Shown: one piece after another, positions 10,027 through 18,183 of the stretch | Numbering within the stretch: position 1 is the stretch's first letter | Layout: every line of letters starts with the position of its first letter | Origin: Mycobacterium sp. UM_WGJ | GTDB taxonomy: Bacteria; Actinomycetota; Actinomycetes; Mycobacteriales; Mycobacteriaceae | Length of the DNA stretch: 48,445 nt | Assembly (NCBI RefSeq): GCF_000455125.1 | Contig: NZ_AUWR01000005.1 | Location: 1 to 48,445, forward strand | Reading direction: 5' to 3' | Translations under genes and position numbers: made by a program | The notes under the pieces: generated by a model | Database searches by the model: none | What the model was told of the DNA's origin: nothing | What the model saw: only the letters and a program-made list of their open reading frames with translations

Positions 10027-10608
10027 GTGACGAGAAGTCACCTTCGGAACGGTCGCAGGTGCCACGGGCGCGCGGCCAGAGAGGGGTCCGTCACGGGCCG
10101 ACCATCTGAAGTCACGTCGGTCAGCTCGCTGGACTTGGACCGCTACCTCGGGCTGTGGTACGAGATCGGACGGCTTCCGCTCCGGTGGGAAGCCCCCGAG
10201 TCCACCGACATCACCGCGAACTACACGCGCCACGACGATGGCAGCCTGCGTGTCGACAATCGGTGCATCGACGAGAACGGCAAGCCGTCGCAGGCGATCG
10301 GCTGGGCGACGCCGGTCGACGGCCAACCGGGCCGGTTGCAGGTTACGTTCCTGCCGGAACTGCTGCGTTGGATACCGTTCACGAAGGGTGACTACTGGGT
10401 GCTGAAGATCGACGACGAATACTCAGTTGCTCTCGTCGGCACCCCTAACCGCAAGAACCTGTGGCTCCTGGCCCGCGAGCCGGTGATCGACCCTGCGACG
10501 CGGGAGGCCTACCTGGCTGAGGCGACTCGGCAGGGGTTCGACCTCGACGGGTGGATCGTTCCGAAGCAGTCCGGTGCACGCGTCACCGACGACCAGCTGA
10601 ACGGCTGA
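10027..10608 (+). CDS. Lipocalin family protein (Blc/ApoD type)
   Basis: The product is 193 residues from GTG 10027. The lipocalin domain starts near residue 36 with DLDRYLGLWYEIGRLP, whose GLW (Trp44) is the first lipocalin signature. The end, LAREPVIDPATREAYLAEATRQGFDLDGWI, split here only by context, matches the C-terminus of bacterial Blc proteins. Lipocalins bind small hydrophobic ligands such as lysophospholipids. No signal peptide or lipobox is visible, unlike E. coli Blc, so a cytosolic location is likely. The start is uncertain: the first ~33 residues have low similarity to the family and no other ATG or GTG is in frame. A terminator follows at 10677-10706. Confidence 0.85.
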   Translation: MTRSHLRNGRRCHGRAAREGSVTGRPSEVTSVSSLDLDRYLGLWYEIGRLPLRWEAPESTDITANYTRHDDGSLRVDNRCIDENGKPSQAIGWATPVDGQPGRLQVTFLPELLRWIPFTKGDYWVLKIDDEYSVALVGTPNRKNLWLLAREPVIDPATREAYLAEATRQGFDLDGWIVPKQSGARVTDDQLNG

Positions 10609-10676
10609 CAGAGCCGAATCCGCGGTACTTGCGCGCCTTGATTTTGTGGCGGACGGTTGAAGCCAGTTCGCTCGAG

Positions 10677-10708
10677 AACGCCCCTGGTCCTGATGGGCCG
10701 GGCGTTTT
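10677..10708 (+). terminator. Intrinsic terminator after the lipocalin gene
   Basis: AACGCCC (10677-10683) pairs with GGGCGTT (10700-10706), with additional inner pairing between GGTCC and GGGCC, and runs into TTTTC. It separates the lipocalin gene from the ferritin-like gene. Confidence 0.75.
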
Positions 10709-10780
10709 CGTACGTTCGGTTTCCCGCCCCGACATGCTTGACGCGCCGCGGCCGGCGGCGCAGTGTGATACACGTCATAA

Positions 10781-10791
10781 GACCACTGGTC
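10781..10791. promoter_or_regulatory. Palindrome upstream of the diiron protein gene, possible operator
   Basis: GACCA-C-TGGTC is a perfect 11-base palindrome around a central base, 24 bases before the ATG at 10815. It is nested in a wider GTGTGA (10763-10768) ... TCACAC (10790-10795) inverted repeat. The layout suits a TetR-type operator, but no regulator gene adjoins. Confidence 0.3.
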
Positions 10792-10814
10792 ACACCCGGT
10801 AAAGGCGGCAGCGC

Positions 10815-11915
10815 ATGACCACAAGGGACAAGTACACGACCGTGCCCGACCCCTACTCGTGGGAGGTCGCCAGCGCCGGAGACGCGCGCTTCACCTGGGA
10901 GTACGACGACGGGCGGGGCCGCCTGCTATCGCTGTATCAGAAGGGGAAGGACAAGCAGTGGGACGCCCAGTCGCGCATCGACTGGTCCCAAGACGTCGAC
11001 CCGATGAACCCGATCGGTCTGCCCGACGAGTTCCACCCCCTGTTTGGCAGCCCGATGTGGGACGCCGCCGACGACGCGCGTCGCGCCGAGATGCGCCAGC
11101 ACTTCCAGTCCTGGCAGTTCTCCCAGTTCCTGCACGGGGAACAGGGCGCGATGGTGTGCGCGGCCAAGATCGTCGAAGTGGTCCCGGATCTGGACGCGAA
11201 GTTCTACGCGGCCACCCAGACCATGGACGAAGCCCGCCATGTCGAGGCGTTTTCGCGGTTCCTGCAGGACAAGGCCGAGATGGTCTACCCGATCAACAAA
11301 CACCTGACCGCACTGCTGGGCGATACCCTGCGCGACTCGCGTTGGGACATGCCCTACCTGGGGATGCAGGTCCTCATCGAGGGGCTCGCGTTGGCCGCCT
11401 TCGGGGTACTGCGGGACATGTCAGCACCGGATTCCCTGGCCAAGAAGGTACTGGCCTACGTCATGCAGGACGAGGCTCGCCATGTCGCCTTCGGCCGAAT
11501 CTCGTTGAAGGACTACTACTCCGCGCTCACCGAGGCCGAACGCGATGAACGTGAAGAGTTCGTCGTAGACGCCTGCTACCTGATGCGCGACCGATTCCGT
11601 GGGGAGGAGGTCTTTGAGACCCTTGGCATGAACGTCAAAGAGTGCGCGGAATGGGTCGACTCGTCACCGTTGATGATCCAGTTCCGTTCGCACCTGTTCA
11701 GCCGCATCGTGCCGATCGTCAAGGACATCGGGCTGTGGGGCACCAAGGTGCAGAAGGCATTCCGAGACATGGGTGTGCTCGACATGGCCGGTTTCGACAT
11801 CGAGGCGTTGATGAAGGCCGATGAGGATCAAGCTGAATCCCTGGACCGGGCTCATGCCGAGATGGCCGCGCGCGCCGTCGAGGTCAACGACGTGATCGCG
11901 GCGGGCGCGAGCTGA
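10815..11915 (+). CDS. Ferritin-like (ribonucleotide-reductase-R2-like) diiron protein
   Basis: The product is 366 residues. Two DEARH motifs and two isolated glutamates give the full carboxylate-bridged diiron set: Glu109 (HGEQGAM), Glu139 and His142 (MDEARHVEAF), Glu189 (LIEGLAL), Glu220 and His223 (QDEARHVAFG). Spacing and order (E, ExxH, E, ExxH) are those of R2 and related oxygenases. It lacks obvious R2 tyrosyl-radical context and is too short for a bacterial multicomponent monooxygenase alpha subunit. Likely roles are hydroxylation, N-oxygenation or desaturation of an unknown substrate, or oxidative stress protection. No reductase or ferredoxin gene is adjacent. The ATG at 10815 follows a weak AAAGGCGGC. 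Confidence 0.82.
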   Translation: MTTRDKYTTVPDPYSWEVASAGDARFTWEYDDGRGRLLSLYQKGKDKQWDAQSRIDWSQDVDPMNPIGLPDEFHPLFGSPMWDAADDARRAEMRQHFQSWQFSQFLHGEQGAMVCAAKIVEVVPDLDAKFYAATQTMDEARHVEAFSRFLQDKAEMVYPINKHLTALLGDTLRDSRWDMPYLGMQVLIEGLALAAFGVLRDMSAPDSLAKKVLAYVMQDEARHVAFGRISLKDYYSALTEAERDEREEFVVDACYLMRDRFRGEEVFETLGMNVKECAEWVDSSPLMIQFRSHLFSRIVPIVKDIGLWGTKVQKAFRDMGVLDMAGFDIEALMKADEDQAESLDRAHAEMAARAVEVNDVIAAGAS

Positions 11916-12061
11916 CTTTGGCTGGCCGAAGCGGTTCGCCTGCCACCTGCCGAAGGGTGCGACATAACTCGGAGCGGGCGAATGCATTTGCATCGGTTAT
12001 CAATTCATTTCCGGTTCAACTGTGAAGAGCGCGCGAGAGGTGATTAGTCTCCGCGTGAAAC

Positions 12062-12067
12062 GGGTAT
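12062..12067 (+). promoter_or_regulatory. SigF-like -10 element upstream of the envelope-stress pair
   Basis: GGGTAT at 12062-12067 matches the mycobacterial SigF -10. The -35 candidate GTGATT (12040-12045, spacer 16) is a poor match to GTTT. It lies about 57 bases before the GlsB-like start. The rest of the 208-base gap after 11915 shows no other clear element. Confidence 0.3.
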
Positions 12068-12123
12068 GAATCCTCCGCGGCGTTGACCTCAACGGCGCTA
12101 AAGGTGTCGAAAAGGAGATCACC

Positions 12124-12423
12124 ATGAACGCAGTGGCGGCCACCGAATTCTTGGCCCGTTCCACAACGTTGACCAGTGTGGGGTGGATCGGCTACATCGT
12201 GATCGGCGCTATCGCCGGCTGGATCGCGGGTATGGCCATGAAGACCAAATATGGCCTGTTCACCGACGTAATCGTGGGCGTAGTCGGAGCGTTGATCGGC
12301 GGGTTCCTGCTCAGCTTCGTCGTGGATACGGCGAGCGGCGGCTGGTGGTTCACCCTGTTCACCGCAATATTGGGCGCGATCATCCTGCTTTGGCTGGTGC
12401 GCCTATTCGGGCGCGAGGCGTAG
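12124..12423 (+). CDS. GlsB/YeaQ/YmgE family small membrane protein
   Basis: The product is 99 residues with three hydrophobic segments (about 20-38, 46-68 and 75-95) and Gly-rich helices such as GAIAGWIAGMAMK and GVVGALIGGFLL. This pattern is the transglycosylase-associated (YeaQ/YmgE/GlsB) family, small inner-membrane proteins often induced by stress. The ATG follows a strong AAAGGAG. Three bases after its stop region begins a lipoprotein gene, so the two form an operon. The molecular role of the family is not established. Confidence 0.85.
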   Translation: MNAVAATEFLARSTTLTSVGWIGYIVIGAIAGWIAGMAMKTKYGLFTDVIVGVVGALIGGFLLSFVVDTASGGWWFTLFTAILGAIILLWLVRLFGREA

Positions 12424-12435
12424 GGAGTGACGAGA

Positions 12436-12714
12436 ATGAAAAGCATTGCATTTGCCGCCCTCGCACTGGGCGTGCTCATTTCCAGTGGTTGCTCGGCGTC
12501 GCAGGTGATCAACACCGGCGGCGACACCAAGTGCAAGGATTTCGTCGAACAGGACGAGAAGAAGCAGGACGACGAAATCAGCAAGATGCTCAAAGACAAG
12601 AGCGGTGCCGATCCATCGAATCTGGAGATCTCGGCCACGCGCCTGTCGGTATCGACCTACTGCAAGACGCTGGGCAAGCCGGAGAGCAAGATATCTGAGG
12701 CGCCGCACGGCTGA
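12436..12714 (+). CDS. Small lipoprotein, HdeA/HdeB-like
   Basis: The product is 92 residues. It has a signal peptide with lipobox LISSGC (Cys19), so it is probably a lipoprotein. The mature part is highly charged with two further cysteines, Cys33 and Cys76, whose spacing (43) is near that of the disulfide pair of HdeA-type acid chaperones; the segment CKDFVEQDEKKQDDEISKML fits that comparison in style only. I therefore call it HdeA-like with moderate confidence. ATG 12436 is preferred over the in-frame GTG 12427 because GGGAG (12423-12427) is at the right distance from the ATG and overlaps the GTG. It is coupled to the GlsB-like gene and ends before an 18-bp hairpin. Confidence 0.75.
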   Translation: MKSIAFAALALGVLISSGCSASQVINTGGDTKCKDFVEQDEKKQDDEISKMLKDKSGADPSNLEISATRLSVSTYCKTLGKPESKISEAPHG

Positions 12715-12727
12715 TCTCACGTTCGGA

Positions 12728-12767
12728 ACCGATAGGCACCAGCACTGGCGTGCTGGTGCCTATCGGT
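12728..12767. terminator. Perfect 18-bp hairpin between convergent genes
   Basis: Arms 12728-12745 and 12750-12767 are perfectly complementary (core GGCACCAGCAC/GTGCTGGTGCC) around a four-base TGGC loop. It sits 14 bases after the lipoprotein stop and 61 bases before the end of the opposing DUF732 gene. It has no T-run but is the strongest stem in the window; bidirectional termination is likely. Confidence 0.75.
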
Positions 12768-12827
12768 GTCAGAAGAATTCGTTGAAACAGCGGCGCGAGG
12801 TCATCGGGCGGGCGACTGGCAGGGCTG

Positions 12828-13139
12828 TTAGAGGGTGTCGGGGCACAGGTGATGCTGCGCGGCATTGATCAGCATGCGTCCCTTGTCGACGTCGTTCGGG
12901 TTCACTTGGGCCAGTGTCTGTTCGGGCTTCTCACCCAGACGCAGCCGGTTGCAGGCCATCCAACCGTTGGCCACCACCACGCCGTCGGGCAGCTGCTGGT
13001 CGCCCAGCGTCAGGCCCGGGAATCCATTGGACCGCAGTTCATTGAGGAATCCCTCGTCATCAGCGCTCGCGATGGGTGCGCCGATGAGGCCGACGGCGAA
13101 CCCAGCTGCGATGGTTCCGAACAGCAGGTGCTTTCTCAC
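12828..13139 (-). CDS. Secreted DUF732 protein
   Basis: The product is 103 residues. Residues 1-26 form a Sec signal peptide ending in an ASA motif (IGAPIASADD). The mature ~77 residues contain the DUF732 pattern: FLNELRSNGF, a Gly-Leu-rich turn, ANGWMACNRLRLG with one cysteine, and LINAAQHHLCPD with the second, presumably a disulfide. DUF732 proteins are numerous small exported mycobacterial proteins of unknown function. The ATG at 13139 is followed upstream by GGAGTG at a good distance. It is transcribed alone; whiB3 lies upstream on the same strand behind its own terminator. Confidence 0.88.
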   Translation of the reverse strand: MRKHLLFGTIAAGFAVGLIGAPIASADDEGFLNELRSNGFPGLTLGDQQLPDGVVVANGWMACNRLRLGEKPEQTLAQVNPNDVDKGRMLINAAQHHLCPDTL

Positions 13140-13310
13140 CGGGCACTCCTTGCTCTTCTTTCCCCCGCAGGCCCGCGGGCTGCCGAAAGAAAGCGTAATG
13201 GCGCAGGTGGCCGGTGATCGCCAGAACCGAGTGATCTGCGCTCAACTCAGCGATCACACCGCTGCTGCACGTAACGATCGCCTCGCCGGGGGAGGTGCAG
13301 TGGGGCGAAC

Positions 13311-13333
13311 AGCCCCCGGGAAACCCGGGGGCT
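13311..13333 (-). terminator. Hairpin terminator downstream of whiB3
   Basis: AGCCCCCGGG (13311-13320) and CCCGGGGGCT (13324-13333) form a perfect 10-bp all-strong stem with an AAA/TTT loop, 53 bases past the whiB3 stop on the minus strand. There is no U-tract. Confidence 0.65.
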
Positions 13334-13386
13334 GCTCAGGGTGCCCACGAGCCGCGGATGTGACGCCGCGGCCGGTCGGGAAGCGA

Positions 13387-13677
13387 TTAGCCGCTGGGGC
13401 GCAGGTTGCAGCGCAGTGCGGCGTGCCGCTCGGTTTCAGACATGCCGCCCCAGATGCCATAGGGCTCACCTACGGCGAGTGCGTGCGTCCGGCACTGTTC
13501 CAGCACCGGGCAATTGCGGCACCACTTCTTGGCGTTCTGCTCGCGCTGGGCCCGGGCGCGGCCGCGTTCTCCGTCGGGCGGGAAGAACACCGATGAGTCG
13601 ACCCCTCGACACGCTCCCCGAAGCTGCCAATCCCATACGTCCGCGTTGCGGCCGGGCAATTGCTCAACCTGTGGCAT
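13387..13677 (-). CDS. whiB3: Redox-sensing transcription factor WhiB3
   Basis: The product is 96 residues. It has the four cysteines that ligate a 4Fe-4S cluster (Cys23, Cys53, Cys56, Cys62; CRNCPVLEQC) and the EPYGIWGGMSE turn before the basic C-terminal tail that contacts DNA. WhiB3 binds the sigma-A region 4 and controls lipid and redox metabolism. Identification as WhiB3 rests on the N-terminus MPQVEQLPGRNADVW and on position next to groEL1. ATG 13677 is preceded by GAGAGGGG at five bases; ATG 13692 would add five residues. The C-terminal tail (ALRCNLRPSG) is shorter than in M. tuberculosis WhiB3 and contains an additional cysteine. Confidence 0.95.
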   Translation of the reverse strand: MPQVEQLPGRNADVWDWQLRGACRGVDSSVFFPPDGERGRARAQREQNAKKWCRNCPVLEQCRTHALAVGEPYGIWGGMSETERHAALRCNLRPSG

Positions 13678-13748
13678 GGGAACCCCTCTCAAAACGCTGT
13701 TGGGGCCGGATCTTTGGGGATGCGGCTTGTCGAGCGGTGGGTGGTGCG

Positions 13749-13778
13749 CGTAAAACAGCGCCGGCTGTCTTCCGGCGC
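13749..13778 (-). promoter_or_regulatory. Terminator-like hairpin in the whiB3 leader
   Basis: On the minus strand GCGCCGG (13778-13772) pairs with CCGGCGC (13764-13758) around a seven-base loop and is followed at once by TGTTTTA. This is an intrinsic-terminator shape, about 75 bases before the whiB3 ATG. If the whiB3 promoter lies in the AT-richer block 13790-13890, the transcript must pass it, so it may be an attenuator. Confidence 0.45.
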
Positions 13779-13930
13779 CGAAGGGACGGTAACTAAACGA
13801 TCTGAAGTAAAACCAACGCGATGGTTAAGAAAGGCTGGCCTAAAAGAGTGGAGTTTCCGTGAGAGTGGATGTTATTCCGCATTCTGTGGAGTGGTTATGT
13901 GAAGGCGGTACCGCGTAACGTCGCGCAGCG

Positions 13931-14746
13931 ATGATCGACGACCCGAATGCAGTCCTCGTTGCCGCCGCGTTCGGCGACGAACCCGGCCGCTGGCCCCTGC
14001 CGGCGGCGACCAATCCCCGGCAGCGGTGGCTGCGTGCCGTCGCGGCCGGAGGCCAAGGGCGCTACGCCAGTGCCGCCGCCGATCTGGCGGCGTTGTTGCG
14101 CGAGGTGCCGGCCGGGCCGCTGGCCTCCCTGGCATACAGCACCCGGGGCTCGTTCCTGCGCCAACTCGGCGGTCACGATCGGGCCCGCGTCTTCGACGGC
14201 CGCGCGCTGGCGCTGGCCCTCAATGACCGCGAAGTCGACCCTGAAGCCCGCGCCGATGCGCTGGTCGGGCTGGCCGCCGACGCCCTCGGAGTGGGGCGTT
14301 TCGCGGCGTCGGCGGCACTGCTGGCCCGCGCCGAACCGGAGCCGTCCACCGCGCCGGCGCGCCTGGCGGTGCGCCGGCATTGGGTGACCGCGGAACTGGC
14401 GATGGTCACCGGCGATGGAGTCGCCGCGGTGCGCCATGCCGAGCAGGCGTGCGAGCTGGTGAGCGACGGTATGACGCGACACCGGGTGAAAAGTCAGGTG
14501 GTGCTGGCCGGCGCGCTGTGTTGCGCGGGGAACCTCGACCGAGCACGCGCCGTGTCCGAGGCCGCACTGCAGCACACCGGCCGGCTGGGGTTGATTCCCC
14601 TGCAATGGGCGTTGGCGTGCATGCTGGCCGATTTGAACGACGCCGCCGGCGCGCACACGGCAGCAGAGTTACGCGGCCTGCGTGACGACGCCGCGCAGCT
14701 GGTGGTCCACCGCGGTGGAAACTGGCAGCGACCTGATCAGCGGTAG
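13931..14746 (+). CDS. Rv3415c-like TPR-type protein
   Basis: The product is 271 residues, near the length of M. tuberculosis Rv3415c, which occupies the same place beside whiB3. It is almost wholly Ala/Leu/Arg-rich helix pairs with TPR-like periodicity (for example AAVAAGGQGRYASAAADLAALLR, read in two helices, and LAGALCCAGNLDRARAVSEAAL). No catalytic motif or membrane segment is seen. TPR proteins usually mediate protein contacts. In M. tuberculosis the next genes on the same strand are sigD and its anti-sigma factor; here they are absent and the gene runs ten bases into the end of the opposing DUF5319 gene. Function unknown. Confidence 0.85.
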   Translation: MIDDPNAVLVAAAFGDEPGRWPLPAATNPRQRWLRAVAAGGQGRYASAAADLAALLREVPAGPLASLAYSTRGSFLRQLGGHDRARVFDGRALALALNDREVDPEARADALVGLAADALGVGRFAASAALLARAEPEPSTAPARLAVRRHWVTAELAMVTGDGVAAVRHAEQACELVSDGMTRHRVKSQVVLAGALCCAGNLDRARAVSEAALQHTGRLGLIPLQWALACMLADLNDAAGAHTAAELRGLRDDAAQLVVHRGGNWQRPDQR

Positions 14747-15147
14747 CCGTCGGCTTCCGAGGTCGCCCCGTTGAGCGACGCATCGGCATAACCGCGGCAG
14801 TAATCCCACGTCACGTAGCTGTCCGGCTCCGGGTCGTAGGCCGGCTCGTGCGGGCGGACGGTGCCGTCGATCAGCAGCTGCAGCAGGTTGGCGCGCAGCA
14901 TGTCCCAGTCGTGGTAGTGGTCCTGTTGGCAGTCGTCGCAGCAGACCACCAGGCCGCGAATTCCTCTGTGCGCCAGCAGCGCTTCATAGACCGCCAGATC
15001 TGCGAGGTCGGCCTCGACTGCGGTCCGTTCCTGCGGGTCGAGCGGCTGGCCCGGTTCGACTGCGTCCAGTGCGGCAGACGGGTCATGCGGATCGTCGGCG
15101 AACGGGTCGGGCGGCAAACCGGGTGGCAGGTGGTCACGCACGCCCAT
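14737..15147 (-). CDS. DUF5319 protein (Rv3412 homologue)
   Basis: The product is 136 residues, the same length as Rv3412. It is acidic, with a Pro/Asp-rich N-terminus (PPGLPPDPFADDPHDPS) and a C-terminal part containing VVCCDDCQQDHYHDWDML and a final cysteine in WDYCRGYADA. The CC-x2-C plus His residues could bind metal (inference). The family is confined to actinobacteria and uncharacterised. ATG 15147 gives the family length; the open frame extends far upstream antisense to guaB2, but that is shadow. It is divergent from guaB2 and its 3' end overlaps the Rv3415c-like gene by ten bases. Confidence 0.88.
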   Translation of the reverse strand: MGVRDHLPPGLPPDPFADDPHDPSAALDAVEPGQPLDPQERTAVEADLADLAVYEALLAHRGIRGLVVCCDDCQQDHYHDWDMLRANLLQLLIDGTVRPHEPAYDPEPDSYVTWDYCRGYADASLNGATSEADGYR

Positions 15148-15276
15148 CAGGGTACGCAGTAGCCCTGACAGAACGCCAGCGGTGGGCCAAGGGGCCCGCC
15201 CGGAGACCAAGGGTGGTGGCGGGCGAAGGCGGCTGCGCGCCGCCATTAAGATGGAATTCTCACCCCGGTTTTGTAG

Positions 15277-16872
<1,596 letters not shown>

Positions 16873-16936
16873 GCAGGCGTTCGTCCCCGCGTCTGCGCGC
16901 AGACAAGCAGAGCAACAGAAACGAGGCTGACCCGTC

Positions 16937-18085
16937 ATGCGTGACATGGTTGAGATCGGCATGGGCCGCACCGCCCGCCGGACCTATGAACTCGACGACA
17001 TCAACATCGTGCCATCCCGGCGTACTCGTTCCTCCAAGGACGTGTCCACCGCCTGGCAGCTGGACGCCTACCGGTTCGAGATGCCGGTCCTGGCCCATCC
17101 CACCGACGCGCTGGTCTCCCCGGAGTTCGCCATCGAACTGGGCCGGCTCGGCGGGCTGGGGGTGCTCAACGGCGAAGGACTGATCGGCCGCCACGCCGAC
17201 GTCCAGGCCAAGATCGCCCAGGTGATCGAAGCGGCCGCCAAAGAACCTGAGCCCTCGGCGGCGATCCGGCTGCTGCAGCAGCTGCACGCTGCGCCGCTGA
17301 ACCCCGAACTGCTCGGCGCCGCGGTGGCGCGCATCAGCGAGGCCGGGGTGACCACCGCGGTACGGGTGAGCCCGCAGAACGCCGCAGCGTTGACCCCGGC
17401 GCTGGTGGCCGCGGGCGTCGACCTACTGGTCATCCAGGGCACCATCATCTCCGCCGAGCGGGTCGCCGTGGACCGCGACGGAGCCGGGGAACCGCTCAAC
17501 TTGAAGACCTTCATCTCCGAGCTGGACATCCCGGTGGTGGCCGGCGGGGTGATCGACCACCGCACCGCGCTGCACCTGATGCGCACCGGCGCGGCCGGGG
17601 TGATCGTCGGCTACGGGTCCACCTCCGGGGTGACCACCTCCGACGAAGTCCTGGGCATCTCGGTGCCGATGGCCACCGCGATCGCCGACGCGGCCGCCGC
17701 GCGCCGCGAATACCTCGATGAGACCGGCGGGCGCTACGTGCACGTGCTGGCCGACGGTGACATCCACACGTCCGGGGATCTGGCCAAGGCGATCGCCTGC
17801 GGCGCCGACGCGGTGGTGCTGGGCACGCCGCTGGCCGGCGCGGCCGAGGCGCAGGGCGACGGCTGGTACTGGCCGTCGGCTGCCGCCCACCCCTCCCTGC
17901 CGCGTGGCGCGCTGATGCAGGTCGCCTACGGGGAGCGGCCCGGTCTGGCGCAGGTGCTCGAGGGCCCCTCCGACGACCCATTCGGCTCGTTGAACCTGGT
18001 CGGCGGGTTGCGTCGCGCGATGGCCAAGGCCGGCTACTGCGACCTCAAGGAGTTCCAGAAGGTCGGCCTGACCGTCGGTTCCTGA
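16937..18085 (+). CDS. guaB3: GuaB3, IMPDH/GMP-reductase-like protein
   Basis: The product is 382 residues, homologous to Rv3410c. It has the IMPDH barrel (YELDDINIVPSRRTRS at the N-terminus, DGDIHTSGDLAKAIACGADAV at the phosphate site) but no CBS domains. In the position of the IMPDH catalytic loop it reads VGYGSTSGVTTSDE, with no cysteine, so canonical IMPDH thioimidate chemistry is not possible through that residue. Its function in mycobacteria is unsettled. ATG 16937 follows GAGGCTGA; an in-frame ATG four codons later (MVEIGMG) matches the M. tuberculosis start. It lies 64 bases after guaB2, and is probably co-transcribed. Confidence 0.93.
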   Translation: MRDMVEIGMGRTARRTYELDDINIVPSRRTRSSKDVSTAWQLDAYRFEMPVLAHPTDALVSPEFAIELGRLGGLGVLNGEGLIGRHADVQAKIAQVIEAAAKEPEPSAAIRLLQQLHAAPLNPELLGAAVARISEAGVTTAVRVSPQNAAALTPALVAAGVDLLVIQGTIISAERVAVDRDGAGEPLNLKTFISELDIPVVAGGVIDHRTALHLMRTGAAGVIVGYGSTSGVTTSDEVLGISVPMATAIADAAAARREYLDETGGRYVHVLADGDIHTSGDLAKAIACGADAVVLGTPLAGAAEAQGDGWYWPSAAAHPSLPRGALMQVAYGERPGLAQVLEGPSDDPFGSLNLVGGLRRAMAKAGYCDLKEFQKVGLTVGS

Positions 18086-18098
18086 TTTCGGCCCTGTC

Positions 18099-18117
18099 TT
18101 TGTCTCCGGGAGACGAA
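18099..18117 (+). terminator. Short hairpin after guaB3, weak terminator candidate
   Basis: TTTGTCTC and GAGACGAA pair over eight positions (one G-T) around CGG, 14 bases after the guaB3 stop. There is no T-run, and the separate choD promoter just downstream fits a transcript end here. Confidence 0.35.
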
Positions 18118-18171
18118 AACCGCGACGAAATGTAGCCTCGGCGACCCTGCTACCGCGGGTACCGGGTAGGG

Positions 18172-18177
18172 CATACT
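18172..18177 (+). promoter_or_regulatory. -10 element of choD, probable leaderless start
   Basis: CATACT ends six bases before the choD ATG at 18184, so transcription would start at or next to the A of ATG. No Shine-Dalgarno is present between them. No convincing -35 was found. Confidence 0.5.
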
Positions 18178-18183
18178 GATGCG

